Positions 45,723 through 55,542 of a stretch of 64,000 bases of DNA are shown one piece after another. The notes under the pieces were generated by a model. It did not search any database, was not told where the DNA came from, and saw only the letters and a list, made by a program, of their open reading frames with translations. This DNA comes from Planctomycetaceae bacterium (GTDB lineage Bacteria > Planctomycetota > Planctomycetia > Pirellulales > UBA1268): positions 12,183 through 76,182 of the forward strand of contig CACORA010000006.1 in NCBI GenBank assembly GCA_902629495.1, in the 5' to 3' direction. Positions within the stretch are counted from its first letter, which is position 1, and each line of letters starts with the position of its first letter. A program made the translations under genes and the position numbers.

Positions 45723-46292
45723 ATGGTGACCAGGTCACAATATGGTGGATTCTTTTTTGGAATAACATTCTCTTTGGCTTTATGTTCTTTCAGCCGAGGG
45801 TGGGGAATGCCACCGGAGAGCGTATCGGATTCACAGACCTTGCATCAGCAAGAGGTTGAAACAGGTCCAACAGCCGAGGGGCAGGGGAACCGACCGGACA
45901 CCATTCAACGTCGAACGTCACGATTCCAGAAGCTCCTGTCGGGAGTCACGCTCCGCGGGCGTTTTACGATTGATCGCAATACACAAGAGGATGAACTACC
46001 ACAGGAAGAGGAATACACCATTAAGTCTGCAATACCACTTGGAGGAGATCTGTGGCTGGTGACATCTCGCATTCGGTATGGAGACGTTGACACAACCGTC
46101 CCTGTACCGGTTGTGGTGAAGTGGGCCGGAGACACGCCCATGATTACACTAGATAACGTTGCCCTTCCAGGTATGGGCACCTTTTCCGCCAGGGTGCTCT
46201 TTCATCGCAACAGGTATGCCGGGACATGGCAGCATGATGATATCGGAGGACATATGTTTGGAGAGTTGTTACACAGTGACAATGAGAAGTAA
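45723..46292 (+). CDS. secreted protein, unrecognised
   Basis: ATG 45723 is 5 bases after a perfect GGAGGTGA, so the start is well supported (189 aa). A leader (about 5-28) ends near 'FSRGWGMP', then a polar stretch, then a strand-rich region ('GVTLRGRFTIDRNTQEDELP' to 'GGHMFGELLHSDNEK') that looks like a small beta-barrel or sandwich. No family recognised. The DUF2805 gene begins 6 bases after its stop, suggesting an operon. Confidence 0.7.
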   Translation: MVTRSQYGGFFFGITFSLALCSFSRGWGMPPESVSDSQTLHQQEVETGPTAEGQGNRPDTIQRRTSRFQKLLSGVTLRGRFTIDRNTQEDELPQEEEYTIKSAIPLGGDLWLVTSRIRYGDVDTTVPVPVVVKWAGDTPMITLDNVALPGMGTFSARVLFHRNRYAGTWQHDDIGGHMFGELLHSDNEK

Positions 46293-46298
46293 AACCAG

Positions 46299-46574
46299 AT
46301 GTCTAAAAATCGGCATGAAGGCAAACGTGAAGATATTGATCGTATCATCATGATGGCTTGGGAAGATCGCACCAGTTTTGATGCGATTCGTGACCAATTC
46401 GGTCTGACTCCCGGAGAAGTAATTAAATTAATGCGGCAGGAGTTGAAGCCACGTTCATTTAAACTCTGGCGACAACGAACGCAGGGGCGAGTGACCAAGC
46501 ATGAGGCCAAGTTTGCAGAAACAGATGCTGGTCATCAACGACGACGATTTCGTTCTCAGTCGCAGCGGGGATAG
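46299..46574 (+). CDS. DUF2805 (TIGR03643-type) small protein
   Basis: The 91-aa product matches the family pattern: 'IDRIIMMAWEDRTSFDAIRD' then 'QFGLTPGEVIKLMRQELKPR' and 'SFKLWRQRTQGRVTKHEAKF'. The helix-turn-helix-like middle and basic tail suggest nucleic-acid binding, but function is unknown. In several proteobacteria and cyanobacteria this family is, as I recall, found near DUF2256 and cryptochrome/photolyase genes; here the DUF2256 gene is about 26 kb away and no photolyase is seen. Confidence 0.88.
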   Translation: MSKNRHEGKREDIDRIIMMAWEDRTSFDAIRDQFGLTPGEVIKLMRQELKPRSFKLWRQRTQGRVTKHEAKFAETDAGHQRRRFRSQSQRG

Positions 46575-46595
46575 GTCGTTCGGCCTGTGGCAACG

Positions 46596-46898
46596 TTACT
46601 TGAGTTTACTGTCGATACTTGCGAGTCGCTGTTCAATACGAATGGCTAGAATGATGATCTCAGGAAGAGCAAGGAGCAACAGTCCACTGATAAAAAGATA
46701 AGGGATAAAGCTAAAGCCCATAGGTATTTGTTGTAAGAACAGTAAAGCAAGCAAACAGATTGCAAGTCCAAGACTTATATAGCCACAAAACTTGCATGCA
46801 ATTGAGAGTCTTCGTAGTGAGGGGTAGTTTGACCATTCACTTGGTTTTCTTTGCGGTGCTGAGACGGATTCAGACGATGCTGGGCCTGTTGTGTTCAT
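46596..46898 (-). CDS. small membrane protein, unrecognised
   Basis: About 100 aa from ATG 46898; a GTG at 46952 would add 18 residues. A polar, Ser/Pro-rich N-terminus is followed by two membrane helices ('FCGYISLGLAICLLALLFL' and 'FIPYLFISGLLLLALPEIII'), then a short coiled tail ('AIRIEQRLASIDSKLK'). This resembles small planctomycete membrane proteins of unknown role. It is convergent with the DUF2805 gene. Confidence 0.6.
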   Translation of the reverse strand: MNTTGPASSESVSAPQRKPSEWSNYPSLRRLSIACKFCGYISLGLAICLLALLFLQQIPMGFSFIPYLFISGLLLLALPEIIILAIRIEQRLASIDSKLK

Positions 46899-47215
46899 AT
46901 AAGGACTCTTTTCTGTGTGTTCACTTGGATTGTGAGCGTTCCCCTTACGCACGAAGAGTTTAGGGGCTCTGTTTCGCTATCACAACGAAAGAACAGTCGC
47001 ATCAAAGAATGTGTAGGGAGCATATCGACTGGCTGAGGCTCCCATAAAAACAAGTAGTAGCAGTGTGTGTTTTTACCAGTTGTTTTGAGCCTGTTTGGGG
47101 AGTGGCAACAGGATTGGAAACGGTGCCTGCCGACGAATTCACTTGAAATTCAAACAAGAAGCCCATACCTTTCGTAGGAAGTATCTTCACCAGAACCACT
47201 GCATCGGAAAGGGCC

Positions 47216-47809
47216 ATGGAAAACGCAGAACAAGCAGGTTGTGAGATCGTTCGAGTATCGAAATCCAATCCATCAAAGGGTGACTCAACTCTTTTGTGGT
47301 TCTTCCTGATTGTGGTCGGGTTGGTTTGTCTCATCTCCTTTACTTCTTCGAGTGGTTCTAAAATCAAGAGCGAAGACTATCGCCTTGCAAAAGAAATGTA
47401 TCCAAGCCTGACACCGAAGCAGTATCTCATGGGACGGGGTCTGGTTCCGGTACAAGTGCCGCTTCTGTTGGATAGTTATGCACTGGTTGATGGTGGAGTG
47501 AAGTGGGTGAGTGCGGAAGAAGCGAAAAGGGATCAGCATCTTCCCAAGGCACCTACGCTCACCATGGCAGAAATTCGCCGTTTGGCTAACTCTCCTGCCC
47601 CTGAAGACCACAGGTTACTTCGTGGTACTGCACAGAAGTGGAATGAGTATCAGCTTTTTTCAGTTGTGATGTCAGCGGCTGTGATGGATAACGAAGAAGA
47701 GGCTGAAAAAATAATGAATATCATTGATGAAAAGATGTGGGATGAGTGGAAGCACAGAGAACTGAATCCAGATTCCACAGCAGAAAAACTTTTGCGTGAT
47801 GCGTCATAG
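47216..47809 (+). CDS. single-pass membrane protein, unrecognised
   Basis: The 197-aa product has one membrane helix (about 27-43: 'LLWFFLIVVGLVCLISF') and a soluble acidic domain beyond it. 'EMYPSLTPKQYLMGRGLVPV' and a helical C-terminus ('NEEEAEKIMNIIDEKMWDEW') are visible. No domain recognised. It is followed by tRNA-Gln on the other strand. Confidence 0.6.
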   Translation: MENAEQAGCEIVRVSKSNPSKGDSTLLWFFLIVVGLVCLISFTSSSGSKIKSEDYRLAKEMYPSLTPKQYLMGRGLVPVQVPLLLDSYALVDGGVKWVSAEEAKRDQHLPKAPTLTMAEIRRLANSPAPEDHRLLRGTAQKWNEYQLFSVVMSAAVMDNEEEAEKIMNIIDEKMWDEWKHRELNPDSTAEKLLRDAS

Positions 47810-47883
47810 CCTTTCGGAAAATCGAAGAAGGATAGTGTTGAAGTAAACGGTGGCAGGGACTGAGGGCGGAGCGTTCTGATGAG

Positions 47884-48054
47884 TTATTTGTCATCTTCTC
47901 GAGGCATGTCGCCAGCGTTGAGCGTCTCTGGGACGTGCCGCGATTTCGTGTCCACATCGTTCGATCGCCAACGGGATCGTGTCGAGTCCGACCGTGTCCG
48001 TCTGCTGCTCGGCCCTTCGAGTACCTGACGCAGTTTTTTTGGATAAGGGCCCAA
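47884..48054 (-). CDS. possible 56-aa basic protein beside tRNA-Gln
   Basis: A frame starting at TTG 48054, one base past the tRNA 3' end, runs to TAA 47884. The product is Arg/Ser-rich in the middle and acidic at the end ('HVPETLNAGDMPREDDK'). The DNA here is more GC-rich than its surroundings. No family recognised. It may be chance or a remnant of an insertion beside the tRNA. Confidence 0.25.
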   Translation of the reverse strand: MGPYPKKLRQVLEGPSSRRTRSDSTRSRWRSNDVDTKSRHVPETLNAGDMPREDDK

Positions 48055-48055
48055 A

Positions 48056-48126
48056 CTACCCGACTAGGATTCGAACCTAGACTAAGGGTACCAAAAACCC
48101 TTGTGCTACCGTTACACCATCGGGTA
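48056..48126 (-). tRNA. tRNA-Gln (anticodon UUG)
   Basis: Read on the minus strand, a 71-base cloverleaf is complete: acceptor UACCCGA/UCGGGUA with U1-A72, D arm containing GGUGUAACGGUAGCAC, anticodon stem AGGGU/ACCCU with loop UUUUGGU (UUG at 34-36), and T arm with GGUUCGAAUCC. The discriminator base is G73, as for Gln. CCA is not encoded. The variable loop is short. Confidence 0.95.
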
Positions 48127-48192
48127 TCAGAATCGATGACGGGATATATTAGCCGATTCCAGTGCCTGTTTGCGATAGGGGAGAGAAAGGCG

Positions 48193-48221
48193 TTGTCGTG
48201 AGGTGCTCAGCAGCATAGACT
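48193..48221 (+). promoter_or_regulatory. candidate sigma-70 promoter of the glycine riboswitch transcript
   Basis: TTGTCG (48193-48198) and TAGACT (48216-48221) are separated by 17 bases, each matching consensus at 4 of 6 positions. The predicted start near 48228 coincides with the beginning of the first glycine aptamer. Confidence 0.5.
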
Positions 48222-48225
48222 TTTG

Positions 48226-48398
48226 AGGGTCAGGAGAGAGTCGAAAGACCGCCGAAGGCCGAACGCTCAGGCAAAAGAACTGACTGAGAAAAACTGTTGG
48301 AGAGCGATGAAATCGCATGATTTCATCCACCGAAGGGGCAAGCCCCGGATCGAAATCCGGGTGTGAATCTCTCAGGTTCCAGGACAACAGGGATCACG
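48226..48398 (+). ncRNA. tandem glycine riboswitch upstream of gcvP
   Basis: Two aptamers are recognised. The first (about 48226-48292) has GGAGAGAG, GCCGAAGG and GCTCAGGCAAAAGAACTGA. The second (about 48294-48398) has TTGGAGAGCG, CACCGAAGGGGCAAGCC and AATCTCTCAGGTTCCAGGAC. The short linker is typical of cooperative tandem glycine riboswitches. Downstream, CCATCC/GGGTGG (48402-48417) can form a small hairpin just before the AAGGA ribosome binding site of gcvP, so control is probably at translation; no intrinsic terminator is seen. Such switches usually turn on glycine cleavage when glycine is high. Confidence 0.93.
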
Positions 48399-48437
48399 TC
48401 GCCATCCTACAGGGTGGTGTGCTAAGGAATCTCAGTC

Positions 48438-51359
48438 ATGTCCGCAATCCACGCTCCAGCCTCCGCAATCAAGTCTTGTGGATCCTCGTCATTATCTGAA
48501 CACGGACCCGAAGGCTGCCCGGAGTTTTCCAGCCGACATATCGGCATCCGAGAAGCAGACGAGCATCATATGCTTGATGCCATAGGCGTATCTTCCCGTG
48601 ACGAACTTATCGAACAGGTTGTCCCATCAAGTATTCGTCGTCATGACAACATGCGACTGCCACCAGCGCTCTCAGAGACCGAAGCGTTAGAGGAACTTAA
48701 AGCTATCGCGTCACAGAACAAGGTTTTAAAGAGTTTTATCGGGCAAGGCTATTATGGAACGATCACTCCAACTGTGATTCAGAGAAACATTCTCGAAAAC
48801 CCTGCCTGGTATACAGCGTATACGCCCTATCAGGCTGAAATCAGTCAGGGCCGCATGGAAGCCCTTATCAACTTTCAGACAATGATCTGTGATTTGACTG
48901 GCATGCCAATCAGTAACGCGTCTCTTCTAGATGAGTCCACGGCTGCCGCAGAGGCAATGGCCCTCGCGTACCGGGTCACGAAGTCAAAAGATACTGTGTT
49001 CGTGGTTGATCATCATTGTCATCCACAGACCCTTGAGATCCTTGCCACACGAGCGGAACCATTAGGTATTGATCTCATCATTGGAGATGTCCGTGAGCTT
49101 ATTGAAGAAGGTCCATTTTTTGGGGTGCTTGTCCAGTACCCAACTACAGATGGTGAGATACCGGATTGGCACTCGCTTTCAGAAAGAGTGCTTGAAAAGA
49201 ATGCCACTCTTTGTGTAGCTACGGATCCACTCGCTCTTACGCTCCTGAAGCCTCCAGGAGAATGGGGCGCTGATATCGTTGTTGGTTCGACACAGCGAAT
49301 GGGTATGCCTATGGGTTGCGGTGGGCCGCATGCAGCTTTTTTTGCATGTCAGGATAAATTTCGACGCTCTTTACCAGGCCGTTTAGTCGGTGTGAGCATT
49401 GATGCTTCCGGGAAGCCTGCCTATCGGCTGGCTCTTCAAACACGTGAACAACACATTCGTCGTGAGAAAGCAACGTCGAACATCTGTACCGCACAGGTCT
49501 TGCCAGCAGTTGTTGCAGCTATGTATGCGGTCTACCACGGCCCAGAAGGCCTTCGTGCTATTGCACAGCGAATTGCTCACCTCACATCGGTATTCATGGC
49601 TGGGCTTCGTCTTATGGGGTACCAGACTCGGAACACGTATGCATTCGATACGGTATCACTTGATGTTGGCTCTCAAGCAGAGTGTCTTGTTGAGCGAGCT
49701 CGTGCAATGGGTAGTAATCTTCGGGCGATTGATGACAGTACGTTGAGTATTTCGTTTGATGAAAAAACGAAACCGTCTGATGTGGTTGATCTGTTGGAAG
49801 TTTTCGTAAACCCAGGGCAGGAGGCTCCAGCATTTGACCAGTGCGAACATCAGGCACGTTCACTCATTCCAGAGTGGCTCGAGCGTCAGTCTTCTTTCCT
49901 TTTGCACCCAGTGTTTCACTCCCATCGAAGTGAAACGCAAATGTTACGGTATCTCAGAGAGCTTGCCGATAGGGACCTCGCTCTCGATCGTTCGATGATC
50001 CCTCTTGGAAGTTGCACGATGAAGCTCAATGCAACAACTGAGATGATCCCAGTCAGTTGGCCGGAGTTTGCTGATATTCATCCCTTCGCACCGAAAGAGC
50101 AACAGGCAGGCTTCACGCAACTGACAGAGCAACTCAAAAACTGGTTGTGTGAGGCAACTGGGTATGGCGGTATCAGTCTCCAGCCCAATGCGGGAAGTCA
50201 GGGTGAGTATGCGGGGCTTCTTGCCATTCGTTCCTGGCAGCGATCACGAGGACAGGGGCATCGCGACGTGTGTCTGATCCCGGCTTCCGCTCATGGTACC
50301 AATCCTGCCAGTGCGCAGATGGCTGGCATGCGTGTTGTTGTCACTGGTTGCGATGCTCAGGGAAATATTGACTTGGACGGATTCAAGTCCAAGTGTGATG
50401 AGTACAGCAATGACTTAGCTGCTGTGATGATCACCTATCCAAGTACCCATGGAGTTTTCGAGTCACACGTTAAAGAACTCTGTGACATTGTGCATCATCA
50501 TGGTGGACGTGTGTATGTGGATGGAGCCAACATGAATGCTCTTGTTGGAACGGCAGCGCCAGGTGATTTTGGTGGTGATGTCAGCCATTTGAATCTTCAT
50601 AAAACATTTTGTATTCCTCATGGTGGAGGTGGGCCTGGAGTCGGTCCAGTGTGTGTTGTCGATGATCTTGTTGATTTTTTACCGGGCCATGCGACCGGTG
50701 GAGTTGCAACAAGTGGTGGGGTCGGTGCTGTATCAGCAACCCCACTTGGGAATGCGCTGGTGCTTCCAATTAGCTGGATGTATATCCGGATGATGGGGGC
50801 GGAAGGCTTGCAGCGAGCAACGGAAACAGCCATTGTTTCGGCAAATTACATTAGCGAGCGTCTTGGAGAGCATTATCCAACACTCTATGCAGGAGATAGC
50901 GGTCGCATTGCGCATGAGTGCATTCTTGACTTGAGGCCGTTAAAAGAAACCAGTGGTGTCACTGCAGAAGATGTCGCCAAGCGACTCATTGACTATGGTT
51001 TTCATGCGCCGACGCTCAGTTTTCCGGTGCCTGGCACACTCATGGTTGAACCAACGGAAAGTGAAGATCTCGCGGAACTTGACCGGTTCATTCATGCAAT
51101 GATTTCTATCCGCTCAGAGATTCGTAAGATTGAGGAAGGGACATGGTCTCGAGAAGATAATCCGTTGGTGCACGCTCCTCATACGGCAGAGTGCGTTGTC
51201 GCGGATGGCTGGACACGAGGCTATTCGCGGGAGCAAGCGGCCTATCCCGTTGCTGAATTACGCCGTCGCAAGTATTGGCCGCCGGTCTGTCGGGTTGATA
51301 ATGTGCACGGTGATCGAAATCTCTTCTGTAGCTGTGTTCCGTTGTCAGACTGGGAATAA
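48438..51359 (+). CDS. gcvP: glycine dehydrogenase (decarboxylating), P protein, single chain
   Basis: This 973-aa PLP enzyme decarboxylates glycine and passes the aminomethyl group to GcvH. It is full length, with the N- and C-terminal halves fused. The N-terminus has '[20 protein letters not shown]', '[20 protein letters not shown]' and '[20 protein letters not shown]'. The PLP lysine is K722 in '[16 protein letters not shown]'. ATG 48438 follows AAGGA after the glycine riboswitch. gcvT and gcvH are not in the window. The next genes, tdh and kbl, produce its substrate glycine. Confidence 0.96.
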   Translation: MSAIHAPASAIKSCGSSSLSEHGPEGCPEFSSRHIGIREADEHHMLDAIGVSSRDELIEQVVPSSIRRHDNMRLPPALSETEALEELKAIASQNKVLKSFIGQGYYGTITPTVIQRNILENPAWYTAYTPYQAEISQGRMEALINFQTMICDLTGMPISNASLLDESTAAAEAMALAYRVTKSKDTVFVVDHHCHPQTLEILATRAEPLGIDLIIGDVRELIEEGPFFGVLVQYPTTDGEIPDWHSLSERVLEKNATLCVATDPLALTLLKPPGEWGADIVVGSTQRMGMPMGCGGPHAAFFACQDKFRRSLPGRLVGVSIDASGKPAYRLALQTREQHIRREKATSNICTAQVLPAVVAAMYAVYHGPEGLRAIAQRIAHLTSVFMAGLRLMGYQTRNTYAFDTVSLDVGSQAECLVERARAMGSNLRAIDDSTLSISFDEKTKPSDVVDLLEVFVNPGQEAPAFDQCEHQARSLIPEWLERQSSFLLHPVFHSHRSETQMLRYLRELADRDLALDRSMIPLGSCTMKLNATTEMIPVSWPEFADIHPFAPKEQQAGFTQLTEQLKNWLCEATGYGGISLQPNAGSQGEYAGLLAIRSWQRSRGQGHRDVCLIPASAHGTNPASAQMAGMRVVVTGCDAQGNIDLDGFKSKCDEYSNDLAAVMITYPSTHGVFESHVKELCDIVHHHGGRVYVDGANMNALVGTAAPGDFGGDVSHLNLHKTFCIPHGGGGPGVGPVCVVDDLVDFLPGHATGGVATSGGVGAVSATPLGNALVLPISWMYIRMMGAEGLQRATETAIVSANYISERLGEHYPTLYAGDSGRIAHECILDLRPLKETSGVTAEDVAKRLIDYGFHAPTLSFPVPGTLMVEPTESEDLAELDRFIHAMISIRSEIRKIEEGTWSREDNPLVHAPHTAECVVADGWTRGYSREQAAYPVAELRRRKYWPPVCRVDNVHGDRNLFCSCVPLSDWE

Positions 51360-51389
51360 CGGCGTAATTTCCTCGTTGTCCTTCCTATG

Positions 51390-51474
51390 ACACTCTTTCC
51401 TCACGGTATCCCTTTGGAAAAAGTGTTCATATGAGACATCATAGATGGCGGTTTTCGATGTGACATATGAGACA
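51390..51474 (+). promoter_or_regulatory. hairpin and direct repeats between gcvP and tdh
   Basis: ACACTCTTTCC (51390-51400) pairs with GGAAAAAGTGT (51416-51426) with one mismatch. No T-run follows, so read-through from gcvP seems possible. Two copies of CATATGAGACA lie at 51428-51438 and 51464-51474, start-to-start 36 bases apart; they may be an operator for tdh or chance. Confidence 0.35.
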
Positions 51475-51489
51475 AAGGTGGCGGAACAC

Positions 51490-52530
51490 ATGAACACGAT
51501 GAAGGCACTTGTAAAGCGGGAAGCCTGTCCAGGGTTATGGCTTGAGGACGTGCCGGTTCCGGACGTAGGAATTAACGATGTACTGATACGAGTAGATCGT
51601 ACGGGAATTTGTGGAACGGATCTCCACATCTACAACTGGGATGCCTGGGCACAGAAAACAATTCCTGTTCCGATGACTGTTGGGCATGAATTTGTTGGTG
51701 AGATCATTGCTGTTGGATCCAATGTATATGATTTTTTTCCAGGTGAGATTGTCTCTGGTGAAGGCCATGTGGTCTGTGGGCGTTGCAGGAACTGTCTTGC
51801 TGGACGGCGCCATCTGTGCAAAGACACGCAAGGAGTAGGTGTGAATCGCCCAGGAGCCTTTGCCGAGTACATTGTCTTACCCATGACGAATGTCTGGCAT
51901 CATGCTTCTGATATTGATCGAGATATTGCATCAATTTTTGACCCACTTGGAAATGCAGTACATACCGCATTGAGCTTTGATGTCCTCGGTGAAGATGTGT
52001 TGATTACAGGTGCAGGGCCTATTGGTTTGATGGGTGTTGCCGTGGCGCGGCACGCGGGTGCACGATATGTTGTTATTACGGATGTCAACCCATTTCGCTT
52101 GGACATTGCAAAAAAAATGGGTGCAACAGTCGCCCATGACATTCGAAAAGGATCGCTTCAAGATGTTATGAATGATCTTGGCATGAAGGAAGGGTTTGAT
52201 GTTGGCCTTGAGATGTCTGGATCTCCTGCGGCATTGCATGACACGCTTGGATCACTCTGCCACGGCGGGAAAATCGCAATGCTTGGTATTCCGACTGATC
52301 AAGTTGCCATTGATTGGAATACAGTTGTATTTAATATGCTTACCATCAAGGGTATCTACGGTCGTGAGATGTATGAAACCTGGTACAAGATGACCGTGAT
52401 GCTGGAGAGTGGCTTAGATATCTCACCGGTCATTACCCATCGCTTTCCTTACACAGATTTCGAGAAGGGATTTGATGCCATGATGTCAGGAGAAAGTGGC
52501 AAAGTAATTCTTAAGTGGAGTGATATATGA
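51490..52530 (+). CDS. tdh: L-threonine 3-dehydrogenase
   Basis: The 346-aa zinc MDR enzyme oxidises threonine to 2-amino-3-ketobutyrate with NAD+. The catalytic Cys is in '[17 protein letters not shown]' (the HIYNWD block is diagnostic for Tdh over other MDRs), followed by '[10 protein letters not shown]', the structural zinc Cys4 '[16 protein letters not shown]', and the NAD site '[20 protein letters not shown]'. ATG 51490 was chosen after AGGTGG; the frame is open to 51445, and 51499 is also possible. It overlaps kbl by 4 bases. Confidence 0.95.
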   Translation: MNTMKALVKREACPGLWLEDVPVPDVGINDVLIRVDRTGICGTDLHIYNWDAWAQKTIPVPMTVGHEFVGEIIAVGSNVYDFFPGEIVSGEGHVVCGRCRNCLAGRRHLCKDTQGVGVNRPGAFAEYIVLPMTNVWHHASDIDRDIASIFDPLGNAVHTALSFDVLGEDVLITGAGPIGLMGVAVARHAGARYVVITDVNPFRLDIAKKMGATVAHDIRKGSLQDVMNDLGMKEGFDVGLEMSGSPAALHDTLGSLCHGGKIAMLGIPTDQVAIDWNTVVFNMLTIKGIYGREMYETWYKMTVMLESGLDISPVITHRFPYTDFEKGFDAMMSGESGKVILKWSDI

Positions 52531-53714
52531 GTCGTGACGGGCTGTGTGAAGATCTTGCCAAACAGGCTCACCAGATGCGGGAGAATGGAACGTATAAGGT
52601 TGAACGCATTTTGGAATCAGCTCAGGCAGCGCACATTCAGGTGTCTGGTGGTCGTCATGTCATCAACATGTGTGCAAATAACTATCTGGGGCTTGCCAGT
52701 CATCCAGATATTATTGCATCAGCCCAGGCATCACTTGAGGAATGGGGCTATGGATTGGCGAGTGTTCGCTTTATTTGCGGTACACAAAAACTTCATAAGC
52801 AACTCGAAGAAAGAATCAGTCAGTTTGTAGGATTTGAGGACACGATTCTTTACAACTCCTGCTGGGATGCGAATGGAGGACTGTTTGAAACGATTCTTGG
52901 CCCAGATGATGCCATTATCTCGGATGCATTGAATCATGCGAGCATCATCGATGGAATCCGTCTCTGTAAGGCGAAAAGATTTCGTTATCGCAATAATGAC
53001 ATGGCTGATCTTCGAGCACAGCTTGAAGAAGCCAAGCATGCACGGTATCGGATCATTGCGACCGATGGAGTGTTTTCGATGGATGGATTTCTGGCAGACT
53101 TGCCATCCATTTGTGAGCTTGCTGATGCGTATGATGCACTCATCATGGTGGACGATTCCCATGCAGTTGGCTTTATTGGACCGACGGGGCGCGGCACTCC
53201 AGAATATTTTGGCGTAACGGAACGGATTGATATTCTGACAGGTACGCTTGGAAAGGCACTGGGTGGTGGGAGTGGCGGGTATACGTGTGGAAGGAAAGAA
53301 CTTGTTGAGTGGTTGAGGCAGCGGTCCCGTACCTATCTATTCTCAAATACAGTTGCTCCCCCAGTCGTTGCAGGGGCACTTCGGTCGCTTGAATTGCTAG
53401 ATCAATCCACACAGCTTCGTGATCGTCTTCTGAAAAATACTCATTTCTTTCGGAACGAAATGGAGCATCGAGGTTTTGCCATCCTGCCGGGTGAGCATCC
53501 GATTGTGCCGGTCATGATGGGTGATGCTGCTACGGCTACCCGAATGGCCGATGCGATGCTCGAAGAAGGGGTCTATGTCGTTGGTTTCTCGTATCCGGTG
53601 GTTCCTGAAGGAAAAGCTCGTATTCGAACGCAGGTTTCAGCGGCCCACAGCCACGAGGATCTCGAGCATGTCATTCAGGCATTTGAAACTGTACGTGATC
53701 GAGTCAATCATTGA
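52527..53714 (+). CDS. kbl: glycine C-acetyltransferase (2-amino-3-ketobutyrate CoA ligase)
   Basis: The 395-aa PLP enzyme cleaves 2-amino-3-ketobutyrate with CoA to glycine and acetyl-CoA. '[20 protein letters not shown]', '[20 protein letters not shown]', '[17 protein letters not shown]' and the PLP lysine in '[15 protein letters not shown]' are characteristic of Kbl rather than KAS or AONS (BioF). It overlaps tdh by ATGA and so is coupled to it. Normal length. Confidence 0.95.
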   Translation: MSRDGLCEDLAKQAHQMRENGTYKVERILESAQAAHIQVSGGRHVINMCANNYLGLASHPDIIASAQASLEEWGYGLASVRFICGTQKLHKQLEERISQFVGFEDTILYNSCWDANGGLFETILGPDDAIISDALNHASIIDGIRLCKAKRFRYRNNDMADLRAQLEEAKHARYRIIATDGVFSMDGFLADLPSICELADAYDALIMVDDSHAVGFIGPTGRGTPEYFGVTERIDILTGTLGKALGGGSGGYTCGRKELVEWLRQRSRTYLFSNTVAPPVVAGALRSLELLDQSTQLRDRLLKNTHFFRNEMEHRGFAILPGEHPIVPVMMGDAATATRMADAMLEEGVYVVGFSYPVVPEGKARIRTQVSAAHSHEDLEHVIQAFETVRDRVNH

Positions 53715-53768
53715 TCCGTACATCATGTCGTTTTGAATTGCACCATTAGGAATTGAAAGATATCCACT

Positions 53769-55337
53769 ATGCCACGATTTATTGTTCTTAGAAAACTCCT
53801 TGTTTCCTCTGTTGTGGTCATCGCTTCAATCCATCCTTTGTTTGCCAAAGAAGCAGCGAAGGAATCTGCGAGGGTTCCATCAGAGCAAAAGCCAAAGCAA
53901 TCAAAATCTACAGAGGATGATTCTCAGGCAGCTGCTGTTCCGGATGCAGGTGACACGCCGGTTGTCACCACACACTCCATCACGATAGGAGAATCAGAAC
54001 TTAAGTACGCTGCTGAGACCGGCATGCTGCCGTTATTGAAAAAAGATGGGACTGCAAAGGCATCGATGTTTTATGTTGCCTACACGTTAGACGGAGGTGA
54101 CTCGTCACGACCCATTATTTACTGCTTCAATGGTGGTCCAGGGGCATCAGCAGTGTGGTTGCATCTTGGTGGTCTTGGGCCAAAGCGAGCACTCGTCAAT
54201 CCAGATGCTACCTTGCCACCTCCACCGTATGAACTCGTTGCGAATCGTCATACCGTTTTGCAGCATGCCGATCTTGTATTTATAGATCCGGTTGCAACTG
54301 GCTTCAGTCGGCCAATGGCGGATGAAAAAGTGGATCAATTTTTTGGGAAAAGGCCAGATATTGAGGCCATGTCAGAATTCATTGTGCTCTACACGACGCG
54401 GCATCGTCGCTGGGGGTCCCCAAAGTATCTTTGTGGAGAAAGTTATGGTGTGTTTCGAGCAGCAGGCATTGCAGAGTATTTGCAGGAACGGCATGGCATG
54501 TTTCTCAATGGTCTCCTTCTTGTGTCAGGGCTTGTTGACTATGGAACTATCCGAAGTGGTTCCACAAATGATTTGCCATACTCCATTTTCCTGCCAACAC
54601 TTACGGCGGTTGCACACTTCCATCGTCAACTTCCGAATGATCTTCAGCAGGATCGAGATCGTGCAATAACAGAATCGCGGGCGTTTGCATCTGGCGATTA
54701 TCTTGCTGCACTTTTTGCCGGGGATAGTTTGACAAAGGATCAGCAGGAGACGATTGCAAGCACGTTGTCACGTCTGACGGGAATCTCAGAAGAAATTATC
54801 ATTGGGAATAGGCTGCGCATCAGTCCATCCATGTTTCGTAAAAAGTTGCTGGAGAAAGAGGGTTTGATTTGTGGACGATATGACGGGCGTATCACAGGTC
54901 GAGATGGAGACCGTGCCAGTACATATCCTGGGTTTGATCCATCCTATATGGCGGCTCTTGGTCCACTGTCTGCTGCCATGAATGCCTATGTTCGGGAAGA
55001 ATTATTATTTGAAAATGATCTGCCCTACAAAGCACTCGCAGGTGTGCAGCCATGGAAATTCGAAGAAAATACGTACTCAAGCACGGCGGCTGATCTTGCT
55101 TCAGCCATGTCGAAAAATCCACATCTGCGCGTGCTGGTCATGACAGGCCGATGTGATTTGGCTGTCCCTCCTGATGCAATGCGATACAGTATTCATCACC
55201 TTGAGCTTGATCCAACAATTAAAGCAAATGTTTCTTTCGAGGAATATAGTTCGGGACACATGATGTATCTCAATCTGCCAGATCTTCAAAAACTTGGTCG
55301 GGATGTGGCGAAGTTTCTCAGTATGAGCCACGAATAG
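53769..55337 (+). CDS. secreted serine carboxypeptidase (peptidase S10)
   Basis: The 522-aa product has a signal peptide (about 1-27, ending 'PLFAKEA') and a low-complexity Lys/Glu linker (28-60). The carboxypeptidase domain has 'IIYCFNGGPGASAVWLHLGG' (oxyanion region), the nucleophile in 'CGESYGVFRAAGIAEYL', Asp in 'VMTGRCDLAVPPDAM' and His in 'EEYSSGHMMYLNL'. It is 54 bases after kbl and may share its transcript, but function (periplasmic peptide trimming) seems unrelated. Confidence 0.9.
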   Translation: MPRFIVLRKLLVSSVVVIASIHPLFAKEAAKESARVPSEQKPKQSKSTEDDSQAAAVPDAGDTPVVTTHSITIGESELKYAAETGMLPLLKKDGTAKASMFYVAYTLDGGDSSRPIIYCFNGGPGASAVWLHLGGLGPKRALVNPDATLPPPPYELVANRHTVLQHADLVFIDPVATGFSRPMADEKVDQFFGKRPDIEAMSEFIVLYTTRHRRWGSPKYLCGESYGVFRAAGIAEYLQERHGMFLNGLLLVSGLVDYGTIRSGSTNDLPYSIFLPTLTAVAHFHRQLPNDLQQDRDRAITESRAFASGDYLAALFAGDSLTKDQQETIASTLSRLTGISEEIIIGNRLRISPSMFRKKLLEKEGLICGRYDGRITGRDGDRASTYPGFDPSYMAALGPLSAAMNAYVREELLFENDLPYKALAGVQPWKFEENTYSSTAADLASAMSKNPHLRVLVMTGRCDLAVPPDAMRYSIHHLELDPTIKANVSFEEYSSGHMMYLNLPDLQKLGRDVAKFLSMSHE

Positions 55338-55542
55338 GATTCCCTGACTCGTACTCAGAGGGTGCAGGGACCAGAGAGCGGTGAGACTGTGTCAGTTCCG
55401 CTTACGCGCGTTGTGCGGACAGCGACGCTGCGTCGCTATGAGCAAATTCTCATAAGCATCTGATGCCGATAGCACACAGGTATTCAAAATATGGTGAAAG
55501 GTTCCATCATGTACATTCTCTAACCGTTCTATCGATTCATCC
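55338..55542. other. structured intergenic region
   Basis: No gene. Several short hairpins occur in succession: CCGC...GCGG around the palindrome ACGCGCGT (55398-55418), AGCGACG/CGTCGCT with a 3-base loop (55421-55437), and ATGAG/CTCAT (around 55438-55453). No T-run follows. It may be a processed 3' UTR, an sRNA or a transcription barrier. Confidence 0.35.

Noticed and set aside
47935..48201. 88-codon plus-strand frame crossing tRNA-Gln
   Set aside because: It reads through the antisense of the tRNA and part of the next leader, so coding is unlikely.
51360..51489. Intrinsic terminator after gcvP
   Set aside because: The hairpin at 51390-51426 has no following T-run on the plus strand.
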